Part shown: piece after piece, positions 33,937 through 41,693 of the stretch | Layout of the letters: every line of letters begins with the position of its first letter | Position numbering within the stretch: the stretch's first letter is position 1 | Origin: Lentzea sp. NEAU-D7 | GTDB taxonomy: Bacteria; Actinomycetota; Actinomycetes; Mycobacteriales; Pseudonocardiaceae | Direction: 5' to 3' | Length of the DNA stretch: 64,000 nucleotides | Assembly: GCF_026242055.1 (NCBI RefSeq) | Contig: NZ_JAPJDL010000002.1 | Span: 558,001 to 622,000 of the forward strand | Made by a program: the position numbers and the translations under genes | Notes under the pieces: generated by a model | What the model was told of the DNA's origin: nothing | Databases searched by the model: none | What the model saw: the letters and a program-made list of their open reading frames with translations, nothing else

Positions 33937-33955
33937 TTGCAAAAGTTTTCCGCAA
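33937..33955. promoter_or_regulatory. LacI/MalR-type operator upstream of GH13 gene
   Basis: TTGC-N11-GCAA with an AAAAGTTTTC centre lies 45 bases before the glucosidase start. The shape matches actinobacterial MalR/AglR-type sites that repress maltose genes. Confidence 0.6.
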
Positions 33956-33991
33956 GTCGGCTTGAGGATTCCTAGAGAAGAGACTCCAGGT

Positions 33992-34007
33992 CTGCAAACT
34001 TTTGCAG
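33992..34007. promoter_or_regulatory. Second LacI-type palindrome
   Basis: CTGCAAACTTTTGCAG has perfect 7-bp arms around a CT centre. It lies between the glucosidase gene and the divergent leader-peptide transcript, where it could affect both. TTGCAA recurs at 34022-34027. Confidence 0.6.
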
Positions 34008-34087
34008 CCCCGAATAATGCGTTGCAAGCGCGCCACGCCATCCGTCAGAGTGGATCTCGACGAACCGGGGAGAGGGAGCCAGCCGTG

Positions 34088-34132
34088 ATGCACCACATGC
34101 GCCATCAGCAGATCTGGCGCTCCCCGGCATGA
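34088..34132 (+). CDS. Leader peptide MHHMRHQQIWRSPA
   Basis: This 14-codon frame follows GGGAG by about nine bases. Seven of its first eight codons are Met, His or Gln (ATG CAC CAC ATG, then CAT CAG CAG after one Arg). Segment 2 of the attenuator begins at codon 11. A ribosome stalled on the His codons would leave segment 2 free to pair with segment 3 and prevent the terminator. Codons CAG, CAC/CAT and ATG are exactly those read by the anticodons of the three tRNA units downstream (CTG, GTG, CAT). Confidence 0.6.
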   Translation: MHHMRHQQIWRSPA

Positions 34133-34152
34133 GCTGACTCGTGTCTCCGGGG

Positions 34153-34190
34153 AGCCGTCCCGTCGCACTCAGCGACGAGGCGGCTTTTTT
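34153..34190 (+). terminator. Intrinsic terminator directly before tRNA-Gln
   Basis: A roughly 13-bp stem with one C/A mismatch and the loop ACTCA is followed by T6 at 34185-34190. Such a run is rare in this GC-rich DNA. The tRNA-Gln gene begins two bases after the T-run, so tRNA synthesis from an upstream promoter requires read-through. Confidence 0.75.
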
Positions 34191-34192
34191 GA

Positions 34193-34265
34193 TGCCCGTT
34201 GGTCCAATTGGCACGGACACCGCGCTCTGAACGCGGAGATCGAGGTTCGAGTCCTCGACGGGCAG
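34193..34265 (+). tRNA. tRNA-Gln (anticodon CTG)
   Basis: A full cloverleaf can be drawn. The acceptor stem TGCCCGT pairs with ACGGGCA and the discriminator is G. The D stem is GTCC/GGAC with GG in its loop. The anticodon stem CCGCG/CGCGG has the loop CTCTGAA, and the T stem CGAGG/CCTCG has the loop TTCGAGT. CCA is not encoded. All stems are perfect. It reads CAG codons. Confidence 0.88.
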
Positions 34266-34267
34266 CC

Positions 34268-34344
34268 GTGACCGAAGCCGAAGCAGTCGAGGCGCCAGGT
34301 TGTGGTCCTGGTCGAAGCCGGTGCGAGTCCGGTCGGTCACTCCA
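34268..34344 (+). tRNA. tRNA-like unit, anticodon GTG (His-type), CCA encoded
   Basis: The acceptor GTGACCG pairs with CGGTCAC without mismatch and is followed by T and CCA. The anticodon stem CCAGG/CCTGG carries the loop TTGTGGT, as in tRNA-His. The T stem GCCGG/CCGGT closes the loop TGCGAGT, which has G for the usual second T. The D stem is only GCC/GGC and its loop lacks the GG pair. The extra 5' G of true tRNA-His is not obvious. It is either a divergent tRNA or a decayed or mimic form. Confidence 0.55.
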
Positions 34345-34345
34345 G

Positions 34346-34417
34346 CGCGCGGGATCCGGCGATCACCCAGGCCTCATAAGCCTGGGGTGCCTGGTTCGAC
34401 ACCAGGACGCGCGACCA
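34346..34417 (+). tRNA. tRNA-like unit, anticodon CAT (Met/Ile2-type), shortened D arm, CCA encoded
   Basis: The acceptor CGCGCG (34346-34351) pairs with CGCGCG (34408-34413), then A and CCA. The anticodon stem CAGGC/GCCTG holds the loop CTCATAA. The T stem CCTGG/CCAGG holds the loop TTCGACA. All these stems are perfect. The D arm is compressed to about GATC-CGGC-GATC, shorter than in normal bacterial tRNAs. It lacks the initiator-type GGG/CCC anticodon stem. A standard search may miss it. Confidence 0.5.
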
Positions 34418-34493
34418 GGAGAACGAGGAAGGCCCACGTGTCCCACTGCGTGGAACAGGGAAGCGACGCCGTGCGCCCGTCGTTGGCAAGAAC

Positions 34494-35234
34494 ATGAGCT
34501 TCGCGGAGGACTGGCAGACCTGGAAGACGGAGCGGGAGACCACGCTGGCAGACCCGTACGGGTGGTTGGCGCTGGTCTCACTCGACTGGCTGGAGACGAG
34601 CCCACGCGCCTATGACGGCCTACCGGGTGAGTGGTGGCAAGACGACGACGCCGCGTTCTGGCGCAACGAGGGAGAAACGCGGCGGTTCGACCTCGTCCAG
34701 AGCGGCGCCGGCACACGGGTCGCCGCGGGTGACGTCGAGATCGAGATCGCCCGGCGCGGTGGATACCTGATCCGCGTGCACGACCCGAAAGCCCCGGTGC
34801 TGCAGGACTTCAGGGGCGTGCCGTCGTACGAGCCGCAGGAGAAGTGGGTGCTGGAAGGCGTGTACGAACCATTCGACGCGCCCGTGCCCACGACCGTCGG
34901 TGCGGTGGTGGAAGGCCTTAGCCACGTGTACGAGGCACCGGGCCGTGTGCGGTTCACGTATAACGGCACCGAGCACACGCTGACGGCGTTCAACGGCCGC
35001 AACGGCGGGCTGAGCATCCTGTTCACCGACGAGACCAGCGGCGTCACCACTTACGCGGCCAACCGGCAGCTCGCCGCCACCCCGGACGACGGCGAGGTCG
35101 TGCTCGACTTCAACCGTGCGACGAACCTGCCGTGCGCGTTCACCGACTTCGCCACCTGCCCGCTGCCGCCCGCGGGCAACCACCTGCCGTTCGGCGTCGA
35201 GGCGGGGGAGAAGACGCCGTACGAGCGCGGTTAG
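34494..35234 (+). CDS. DUF1684 family protein
   Basis: The 246-residue protein begins FAEDWQTWKTERETTLADPYGWLALVSLDWL. It later has the APVLQDFRGVPSYEP segment and the C-terminal DFNRATNLPCAFTDFATCPLPPAGNHLPFGVEAGEK with conserved N, C and P. These are the marks of the DUF1684 family, whose function is not established. It is cytoplasmic, with no signal peptide. It follows the tRNA units by 77 bases and may be on the same transcript under the attenuator. Its 3' end overlaps the convergent phosphotransferase gene by 4 bases. Confidence 0.85.
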   Translation: MSFAEDWQTWKTERETTLADPYGWLALVSLDWLETSPRAYDGLPGEWWQDDDAAFWRNEGETRRFDLVQSGAGTRVAAGDVEIEIARRGGYLIRVHDPKAPVLQDFRGVPSYEPQEKWVLEGVYEPFDAPVPTTVGAVVEGLSHVYEAPGRVRFTYNGTEHTLTAFNGRNGGLSILFTDETSGVTTYAANRQLAATPDDGEVVLDFNRATNLPCAFTDFATCPLPPAGNHLPFGVEAGEKTPYERG

Positions 35235-35929
35235 AAGAACTCGTCGAGCAACCGGTACCAGGCGAGCATCTCCGGGCGGGGGGTGAGGCCGTAGGCGCGG
35301 TCGAACGCGGCTGCGGCCTCTTCGCCCAGTTCCCGGTGTGCCAGCGCGATGTCGCGGTGCCGGTCGGACACGCCCAGGCGCGCCACGTCGATCAGCACGG
35401 TCGAGCCGTCGGGGCGCAGCAACACGTTCGCCGGACAGAAGTCCCCGTGCGCCACCACGAGGTCCTCGGCGGCAGGGGCGGTGGCGACCAGCTGTTCCAG
35501 CAACTCCTCAGGTGTGACACCGAGGTTGTCGTCGTCGAAGTCCTCCGGGTCCACCAGGCCCGCCTCGACGTTGCGGCGAGCCCTTTCCAGCACAACGGGA
35601 ATCGTCGCGTCGTAAGGACACGACGCCACCGGCAACGAGTGCAACGACCGCAGCGCAGCGCCCATCGCGGTAGCGGCGAGCACCGGGTCGGCGGACGCCA
35701 GCGAGGGTGCGCCGACATCGGCCAGCACCAGCCAGCCCTCGGCGAACGCCTGGATCTCGGGAACCTCGAAGTGCTTGCCCAGCCACAGCAACCGGTCGCG
35801 CTCCTCCACGCCCGAACGCTTCACGTAACTGGACCCGGCCCTCCACACGTCACCGGACAGACCTTCGTGGTCGTCGGACCACGCGGTGGCCGGACCGGAG
35901 GCGCGCAGGACCTCGTCGGGGATGTTCAC
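35231..35929 (-). CDS. APH(3')-like aminoglycoside/small-molecule phosphotransferase
   Basis: The 232-residue protein is a kinase of the aminoglycoside phosphotransferase fold. Its catalytic loop HGDFCPANVLL (H161, D163, N168) and metal-binding VLIDVARLGVSDRHRDIALA (D181) read like the APH(3') group. It is shorter at the N-terminus than APH(3') enzymes of about 265 residues. The GTG start after AGGA gives MNIPDEVLR. It could inactivate an aminoglycoside or phosphorylate a metabolite; substrate specificity is not readable. Confidence 0.85.
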   Translation of the reverse strand: MNIPDEVLRASGPATAWSDDHEGLSGDVWRAGSSYVKRSGVEERDRLLWLGKHFEVPEIQAFAEGWLVLADVGAPSLASADPVLAATAMGAALRSLHSLPVASCPYDATIPVVLERARRNVEAGLVDPEDFDDDNLGVTPEELLEQLVATAPAAEDLVVAHGDFCPANVLLRPDGSTVLIDVARLGVSDRHRDIALAHRELGEEAAAAFDRAYGLTPRPEMLAWYRLLDEFF

Positions 35930-36019
35930 CCGATCATCCTCCCCGCGCGGGCGGCGTCCGACCAACCGAGTTCCGGTGCCGAAAATCCTCGACGTGGCAA
36001 CGCGAAGAGCGGAATGGTC

Positions 36020-36224
36020 GAGACGAAGGGGAAGACTGGGGAGGATTCTGCGCCTGGGACCAGGCCAGCTACGAGGGTGCCAGGTTCACCGTCTCGCCGA
36101 TCGGCTCCTCGGCGTGCGTCGACCTGGTCGAACACGACTGCACCGGCCGGCCCTGCCGATCGACGGCGAGACCGGCCAGCCCGACATCACGTTCCAGGCG
36201 GGCAGTGTCTTCGTCCAGCGCTGA
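36020..36224 (+). pseudogene. Frameshifted small protein remnant, peptidase-inhibitor-I36-like
   Basis: One frame encodes GFCAWDQASYEGARFTV and then CVDLVEHDCTGRPCRS, with Cys and aromatic spacing like the beta-gamma-crystallin/I36 inhibitor fold. A shift to the next frame continues as LPIDGETGQPDITFQAG and ends at a stop at 36224. No signal peptide or clear start is visible in frame. The most likely reading is a secreted small protein broken by a frameshift. The rest of the 35930-36227 gap shows nothing else. Confidence 0.45.
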
Positions 36225-36227
36225 CGC

Positions 36228-37136
36228 TCACTCGCAGGCGATGCCGTCCTTGTCGCTGTCCAGCCCGTAGACGTCGGTGCCGATGACGCGGATCGGGCCT
36301 GCTACGTAGGCGGGTCCGTTCCCGCTGCCGCCGGCGCAGTCCACATCGGACGCGATCGGGACGCAGCCGCTGTAGTTCTGGTTGCACGCGGGCTGCGGCG
36401 CCGGCTGGGGCTGGGGTTGCGGCTGCGGAACGGGCTGAGGCTGGGGTTGCGGCTTGGGCTGTGGCTGTGGCTGGGGTTGCGGCTTCGGCTGAGCGACCGC
36501 GGCAGGAGTGGTGGTGGTGGTGGTCGTCGTAGTGGTGGTCGTTGTCGTGGTGGTGGACGTCGTGGTGCTGGTCGGCGCCACGGTCGTCGTGGTCGTGGTG
36601 GGCGAGGCCGTCGTGGTCAGGCTGGCCGCACTGCCCTTGTCCGGCGCACCGCCGACGGCGGCCCCGATGACGCCCATCACGAAGACGAACGCGAGCAGGC
36701 TGGCCGCGCCGATGGCCACGGGCACCACCCACGACTTGCGCGCCGTCGTGACCGGCACGACCGCGCCGCGGGGGATCTCGCGGGGCATGCGCAGCGAGAT
36801 CTGCAGCAGCCCGTTGCCGCCGAGCTGGACGAACGCGGCGCAGCCGGTCGACCCTCCGCCGGACTCCACGTGCATCAGCACGGGCGCATACCGTTGCGAC
36901 ATCAGGAAAGTCAGCTCGCCCACGCGGTGGCCGTCGAGCCGCACCTCGATCCCGCGCTGACCGCGGTGCTTGCCCGCGGCGATCACGCACCACGTCAGGC
37001 TCACGGCGACGTGCCGCGTCACGCCGTCCGGAACCGAGTACCGCGACAGCACGTCCTGGTGGTGCTGCTCGCCGGTGACGGTCACCGTCACCTCGCCGGG
37101 AACCATCACCAGACCGGCGGCCGAGTTCTCGATCAC
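36228..37136 (-). CDS. Membrane protein with excalibur calcium-binding domain
   Basis: The 302-residue protein has an N-terminal beta-rich domain of about 120 residues, one membrane span (about 136-160), a Thr-rich run of about 45 residues and a Pro/Gln(Lys) repeat. It ends in an excalibur domain with DVDCAGG and the acidic loop DSDKDGIACE. Excalibur domains are extracellular and bind calcium. The N-terminal domain would then be cytoplasmic. The Thr and PQ tracts form a long flexible wall-crossing stalk. Confidence 0.8.
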   Translation of the reverse strand: MIENSAAGLVMVPGEVTVTVTGEQHHQDVLSRYSVPDGVTRHVAVSLTWCVIAAGKHRGQRGIEVRLDGHRVGELTFLMSQRYAPVLMHVESGGGSTGCAAFVQLGGNGLLQISLRMPREIPRGAVVPVTTARKSWVVPVAIGAASLLAFVFVMGVIGAAVGGAPDKGSAASLTTTASPTTTTTTVAPTSTTTSTTTTTTTTTTTTTTTTPAAVAQPKPQPQPQPQPKPQPQPQPVPQPQPQPQPAPQPACNQNYSGCVPIASDVDCAGGSGNGPAYVAGPIRVIGTDVYGLDSDKDGIACE

Positions 37137-37297
37137 TGTCGCAACTCCCTCGAGGGTGGGCTTGTACGCCTCACCATCGAGAACTCACTGCGAGTGTTAC
37201 CGAAAGTGCCCTGATGTTGTGCTGAACGGGTGAAAATCGGCCAGAATCGTCACGGACGGTCGACGATCGCCGATGTAAGTCCTTTCGGCTGACCCGA

Positions 37298-38314
37298 TCA
37301 GGCGCTGGAGCGCAGCACCAACGACGTGGGCAGCAGCAGCGACGGGGGGAGCCCGTGCTCGCCCGCCAGCTCCGCGAGCAACCGCCACGTCATCGTGCGC
37401 CCGAGCTCCTCGACGTCCTGCCGGATCGTCGTCAGCGGCGGTGTGGCGGTCGCGGCGAACACCGAGTCGTCGAACCCGACCACGGCGACGTCCTCGGGCA
37501 CGCGCTTGCTCTGCGCGTGCAGCACCTGCAACGCGCCCAGCGCCATGATGTCCGCCGCGACGAACACCGCGTCGAGGTCGGGAGCCTTGCGCAGCAACAG
37601 TTCCATGGCGCGTGCGCCGCTCTCCGGCGTGAAGTCGCCGTGCGCCACCAGGTCGGCGGAGAGCCTGGCCTCGCTCAGGCCGCGCTTGAACCCGCTCAGG
37701 CGGTCGGCGCCGACGGCCATGTCCTTCGGCCCGGCGACGGTGGCGATGCGCTTGCGGCCCAGCGACGCCAGGTGGCGTGCGGCCTCCAGGGCGCCGGTGA
37801 AGTTGTCGGCGTCCACGAACGGGACGGTGGTGCCCAGCGGCCGCCCGCCGGACACCACGGGCAGGCCGATCTCGGCGAGCATCGGCACCAGCGGGTCGTC
37901 GCCGTGCAGGCTGACCAGCAACGCGCCGTCGACGTGCCCGCTGCTCAGGTAGGTGACGAGATCGCCGGTGTCGGAGGGCTGGCTCATCATCAGCAGCAGC
38001 TGCATGTGGCGGCCGGCGAGCTCGGAGTGGATGCCCCGCAGCACGCCCGCGAAGAACGGGTCGGACAGCACGCGGCCGGTCGGCTCCGAGACGACCAGGG
38101 CGATGGCGTTCGCCCGGTTGCCGGCGAGGGAGCGCGCGGCCTGGTTGGGGGAGTAGCCCAGCTGCGCGATGGCGGCGTGGACGGCCTCACGGGCCTTGGC
38201 GCTGACGTACTGCTCGTCGTTGATCACGCGCGAGACGGTCGACTTGGACACTCCGGCGACCCGCGCGACCTCTTCGATCCGGGGGCCGGGACGTCGCTTC
38301 GCCGTCTCGGTCAT
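37298..38314 (-). CDS. LacI-family transcriptional regulator
   Basis: The 338-residue protein has the HTH RIEEVARVAGVSKSTVSRVIN, the hinge YSPNQAARSLAGNR and a full ligand domain with LVVSEPTGRVLSDPFFAGVLRGI and FVAADIMALGAL. A -10-like TAGGAT lies six bases before the ATG, indicating a leaderless mRNA. It is the nearest LacI protein to the GH13 glucosidase and its palindromes, 3.4 kb away, so it might control it; no operator was found at its own promoter. Confidence 0.92.
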   Translation of the reverse strand: MTETAKRRPGPRIEEVARVAGVSKSTVSRVINDEQYVSAKAREAVHAAIAQLGYSPNQAARSLAGNRANAIALVVSEPTGRVLSDPFFAGVLRGIHSELAGRHMQLLLMMSQPSDTGDLVTYLSSGHVDGALLVSLHGDDPLVPMLAEIGLPVVSGGRPLGTTVPFVDADNFTGALEAARHLASLGRKRIATVAGPKDMAVGADRLSGFKRGLSEARLSADLVAHGDFTPESGARAMELLLRKAPDLDAVFVAADIMALGALQVLHAQSKRVPEDVAVVGFDDSVFAATATPPLTTIRQDVEELGRTMTWRLLAELAGEHGLPPSLLLPTSLVLRSSA

Positions 38315-38320
38315 GCGGCC

Positions 38321-38326
38321 ATCCTA
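38321..38326 (-). promoter_or_regulatory. -10 element for leaderless lacI-type mRNA
   Basis: TAGGAT on the minus strand ends six bases before the ATG at 38314. This is the usual distance for a leaderless actinobacterial transcript, and no ribosome-binding site is present. Confidence 0.5.
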
Positions 38327-38469
38327 GGCTGCCTGGCCGGACCATGATCTGTTCAGGTCCATCTTCGTTCCCCCTCTTCACGGCGGCGTGCGCCAAGTTT
38401 CCAAGATCGTCCGCACAAATTCCGCACAGCACCCCCGAGTTCTGGCACCATGCCCCCCGAGGAGGGCTA

Positions 38470-41187
38470 GTGCGGTATCGGCTTCTTGGGCCGCTGCAGA
38501 TTTGGCGTGGGGGCGTGGAACTGCGGCTGGGCGGGCCCCGGCAAAGGGCACTGCTCGCGGCGTTGGCGCTGCACGCCAACGAGACGGTCAGTTTTGAACA
38601 TCTGAGCGAAGCGGTGTGGGAATCCCCACCCGCGGCTCCCGAATCGAACATCCGGACCTATGTCGCGGCCTTGCGCAAGCTCGTGCTGGACGACCTCGTC
38701 ACCGTTCCGGGCGGCTACCGGCTCAAGGTGCCGGACGGAGAGGTCGACGTCGGCGTCTTCGACGGGCTGTGCGCGGCCGGCGACGAGGCGCTGAAGCAGG
38801 GCGACCACAGGGCGGCGGTCGCGAAGTACGAGGAAGCGCTCGCGTTGTGGCGTGGCCCGGCGCTGGACGGTCTCGTCGTGGGGCCGCGGCTCGAGGCCGA
38901 GCTCACGCTGCTGCAGGAACGGCGGCTCACCGTCGCCGAGCAGCACGCGCGCCTGTCGATCGAGCTCGGCCAGGGCGAGCGGCTGATCCCCGAGCTGCGG
39001 CGGCTGACCAAGCAGTTCCCGTTGCGGGAACAGCTGTGGCTGCAGCTCATGCACGCGCTGCAGCGGGCCAACCGGCCGGCCGAGGCGCTGCAGGCGTTCG
39101 AGGACGTGCGGGTGCTGCTCGCCGACGAGCTCGGCACCGATCCGGGCGGCGAACTGCGTGAACTGCACGCGCGGCTGTTGCGCGGCGACCAGCCGCGGCC
39201 GGCCCTGAACACGCTGCCCCGCGACGTCGCGGACTTCACCGGCCGCATCGCCGAGATGGACCGGCTGACCAGGGCGGTCACCGGCAAGGCGGCCGTGGTG
39301 ATCTCGGCGATCGACGGCATGCCGGGCGTGGGCAAGACGACGCTGGCCGTGCACTTGGCGCACCGCCTGGAGTATCCGGACGGTCAGCTGTTCATCGACC
39401 TGCACGCGCACACCGCGGGCCGTGCGCCCGTGGAACCGACGGACGCGCTCGACGTGCTGTTGCGCGCGCTCGGCCTGGAGGAGATCCCGGTCAGCCTGGA
39501 CGAACGGGCCGCCCTGTGGCGGGCCGAGCTGTCCCGGCGCCGGTTGCTGGTCGTGCTCGACAACGCGGTGAGCGCCGACCAGGTGCGCCCGCTGCTGCCG
39601 GGCGTGCCGGGTTCGCTGGTGCTGGTCACGTCCCGTGCCCGGCTGGTCGAGCTGGAGGGCACCTCGACGCTCACGCTGGACGTGCTGTCCGAGGCGGAGG
39701 CGTTGGAGCTGTTCGCCACGATCGTCGGCGACGAGCGCGGCAACGACGCTGCCGCTCGCGAGGTGGTCGAGCTGTGCGGACGCCTGCCGCTGGCCGTGCG
39801 CCTGGCCGCCGGACGGCTCCGCAGCCGTCCTACCTGGACCACCGCCCACCTCGCGACGCGGCTGCGAGAGGGACGATTATCCGAACTGGACGCCGTCTTC
39901 GCGTTGTCGTTCAGCCAGCTCCCCGCCGCTCACCAGCGGCTCTTCGGCCTGCTGGGCCTGCACCACGGCACCGACTTCGACGTCCACCAGGCCGCGGCGC
40001 TGGGCGAGCTCGACCTGCTGGAGACCGACGGGATGCTCGAGGACCTCGTCGACGTGCACCTGCTGGAGTCGACGACGCTTGGCCGGTACCGGATGCACGA
40101 CCTGCTCCGGCAGTACGCGCAGTCCCAGGTGGACAGCTCCCGTGCACCGCTGACCAGGTTGCTCGACCACTTCCTCGACACGGCGAACCAGGCGACCCGG
40201 CTCATGTCGCCCGCCGCGCGCAGGTACGAGGTCGACATCACCTACCGGCCTGAGTCGAGGCTGGTCCTGCGCGACTACGACCACGCGGTCGAGTGGCTGG
40301 AGACCGAACGCCAGACCCTCGTGGCCGCCGTGGCTCTGTCGCTCGACGGTGACTGGCGCACGCACACGTGGCAGCTCGCGCGCGCGTTGACGTTCTTCTG
40401 CATGGTGCGCGGCCACACGCGTGACTGGGCCACGATCAACGAACTGGCGCTGGAGGCCGCGAAGGACGAGCCGGTCGCGCTGGCGATCACCACGAAGAAC
40501 TACGCGATGGTGTTCTGGCAGACCGCGCAGTACCCGAAGGCCATCCACTACAACGAGCGCGCGATCGAGATGCTCCGGGAGCTCGGCGACCTGCAGGGGG
40601 TTGCGGGCACGCTGAACAACCTCTCGCTGGTCTACCGGACCCTCGGACGGCACGCCGAGGCCGCTGACCTGCTCGAACAGGCCATCACCGTGGCCCGCCA
40701 GCTCGGCGACCGGCACCTCGAGTCGCAGGCGATGAGCAACGTCAGCAACATCTACAGCGCGCTCGGCCGTTACGACGAGGCGCTGCAGGCGTGCACGTCG
40801 GCGCTCGCGCTGATGCGCGAGATGGGCAGCCGTCGCGACGAGGCCGACACCCAGAGCGCGCTGGGCATGATCCTGCACGCCATGGGCCGGCACTCCGAAG
40901 CGTTGGAGGCGCTGGAATCGGCGTTGGCCGCCGTGCGCGCGATCGGTGACGTCACGACGGAGACCGTGGTGCTCAACTACCTCGGTGAGGTGCTGACCGC
41001 GGCCGGACGCCCCGCCGAGGCAGTCGTGCGGTTGCGTGAGGCGTTGGAACTGGCCGAACGCATCGACGACCCGCGTGAGGCCGCGAACGCGCACAAGCAC
41101 CTGGCCCGCGCGGTCGTGGATCCGGCCGAGGCCGCCCGGCACCGCAAGGAGGCGGACGAGAGGTTCGCGGCGCTAGGCGTCGAGTGA
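38470..41187 (+). CDS. AfsR/SARP-type regulator with NB-ARC and TPR domains
   Basis: The 905-residue protein has a winged-helix OmpR-like DNA-binding domain (about 1-90), a bacterial transcriptional activator domain (about 95-240), an NB-ARC ATPase with the P-loop GMPGVGKT (283-290) and LLVVLDN, and a TPR array (about 640-880). This is the AfsR arrangement. Such proteins activate secondary-metabolite genes in response to nucleotide and signal binding. It starts at a GTG after GAGGAGG. No biosynthetic cluster is adjacent, so it may act at a distance. Confidence 0.93.
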   Translation: MRYRLLGPLQIWRGGVELRLGGPRQRALLAALALHANETVSFEHLSEAVWESPPAAPESNIRTYVAALRKLVLDDLVTVPGGYRLKVPDGEVDVGVFDGLCAAGDEALKQGDHRAAVAKYEEALALWRGPALDGLVVGPRLEAELTLLQERRLTVAEQHARLSIELGQGERLIPELRRLTKQFPLREQLWLQLMHALQRANRPAEALQAFEDVRVLLADELGTDPGGELRELHARLLRGDQPRPALNTLPRDVADFTGRIAEMDRLTRAVTGKAAVVISAIDGMPGVGKTTLAVHLAHRLEYPDGQLFIDLHAHTAGRAPVEPTDALDVLLRALGLEEIPVSLDERAALWRAELSRRRLLVVLDNAVSADQVRPLLPGVPGSLVLVTSRARLVELEGTSTLTLDVLSEAEALELFATIVGDERGNDAAAREVVELCGRLPLAVRLAAGRLRSRPTWTTAHLATRLREGRLSELDAVFALSFSQLPAAHQRLFGLLGLHHGTDFDVHQAAALGELDLLETDGMLEDLVDVHLLESTTLGRYRMHDLLRQYAQSQVDSSRAPLTRLLDHFLDTANQATRLMSPAARRYEVDITYRPESRLVLRDYDHAVEWLETERQTLVAAVALSLDGDWRTHTWQLARALTFFCMVRGHTRDWATINELALEAAKDEPVALAITTKNYAMVFWQTAQYPKAIHYNERAIEMLRELGDLQGVAGTLNNLSLVYRTLGRHAEAADLLEQAITVARQLGDRHLESQAMSNVSNIYSALGRYDEALQACTSALALMREMGSRRDEADTQSALGMILHAMGRHSEALEALESALAAVRAIGDVTTETVVLNYLGEVLTAAGRPAEAVVRLREALELAERIDDPREAANAHKHLARAVVDPAEAARHRKEADERFAALGVE

Positions 41188-41646
41188 GCGGGGGCCCGGC
41201 CTGCCGCCGGGCAGCACCGCACCCCGTGGCAGTCCGTCCCGCAGCAACGGCAACAGCCTGGGGTGCTTGCTCATGAGCACCGCGGCTGTGCCGTTGCGCT
41301 GCTGGATCCGGCGGCAGAAGTGCGGGGACAACGCCACCCCGAGGTAGGCCTCGGCGCGGGGCCCGTAGACCACCGCGCCGCCGAGTCCGCACCACGCGGC
41401 CGCGACCGCCTGCCCTCCGGCCCAGACGTACCCCTCGACGTACGTCCCGCCGTTGTTGCGGCTCGCCTCGCTGAAGGCGTCGCTGAACGTCACCTGCGGC
41501 TGCAGCCTGGTCAGGGCGTCGGCGGACCACCAGGTGCCCAGGTCGAGCACGAGGCCCTCCACGCTCGCGTGCGCCCACTCCGAGTCGTCGACGAGCGTGC
41601 GGAACGGTGCCTCCAGCTCCGTCAGCGCGGCCGTGAGCTCCTCCAC
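41173..41646 (-). CDS. Hypothetical protein, 157 aa
   Basis: The protein is soluble, with a helical N-terminus and a segment with NNGGTYVEGYVWAGGQAVAAAWCGLGG, and a Pro/Gly-rich C-terminus. No family is recognised. Its 3' end overlaps the convergent SARP gene by 15 bases, and third-position GC is normal for the region. It is probably real but of unknown function. Confidence 0.55.
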   Translation of the reverse strand: MEELTAALTELEAPFRTLVDDSEWAHASVEGLVLDLGTWWSADALTRLQPQVTFSDAFSEASRNNGGTYVEGYVWAGGQAVAAAWCGLGGAVVYGPRAEAYLGVALSPHFCRRIQQRNGTAAVLMSKHPRLLPLLRDGLPRGAVLPGGRPGPRSLDA

Positions 41647-41693
41647 CCGCCCATGGTGCGGTGCCCGTGCCGATCCCGCAGTCCGAAGTGGAC

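Larger units (their letters stand above)
34065..34190 (+). promoter_or_regulatory. Ribosome-mediated attenuator (four-segment) upstream of tRNA genes
   Basis: Four segments can pair in the classic way. Segment 1 is CCGGGGAG (34065-34072), segment 2 is GCTCCCCGG (34119-34127), and segment 3 starts as CCGGGGAGC (34147-34155). The end of segment 3 is also the left arm of a terminator, AGCCGTCCCGTCGC (34153-34166), pairing with GCGACGAGGCGGCT (34172-34185) and followed by a run of T to 34190. Pairing 2:3 (9 bp, no mismatch) excludes the base of the terminator stem. The leader peptide 34088-34132 spans segment 2, so ribosome position would decide the fold. Confidence 0.65.

Noticed and set aside
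34418-34493. A fourth tRNA unit after the Met-type one
   Set aside because: A CCACG/CGTGG stem is present but has a 10-base loop, and no acceptor or T arm can be drawn.
36508-36560. Trinucleotide repeat as an independent repeat element
   Set aside because: It is the Thr-codon run of the excalibur protein stalk and needs no separate explanation.
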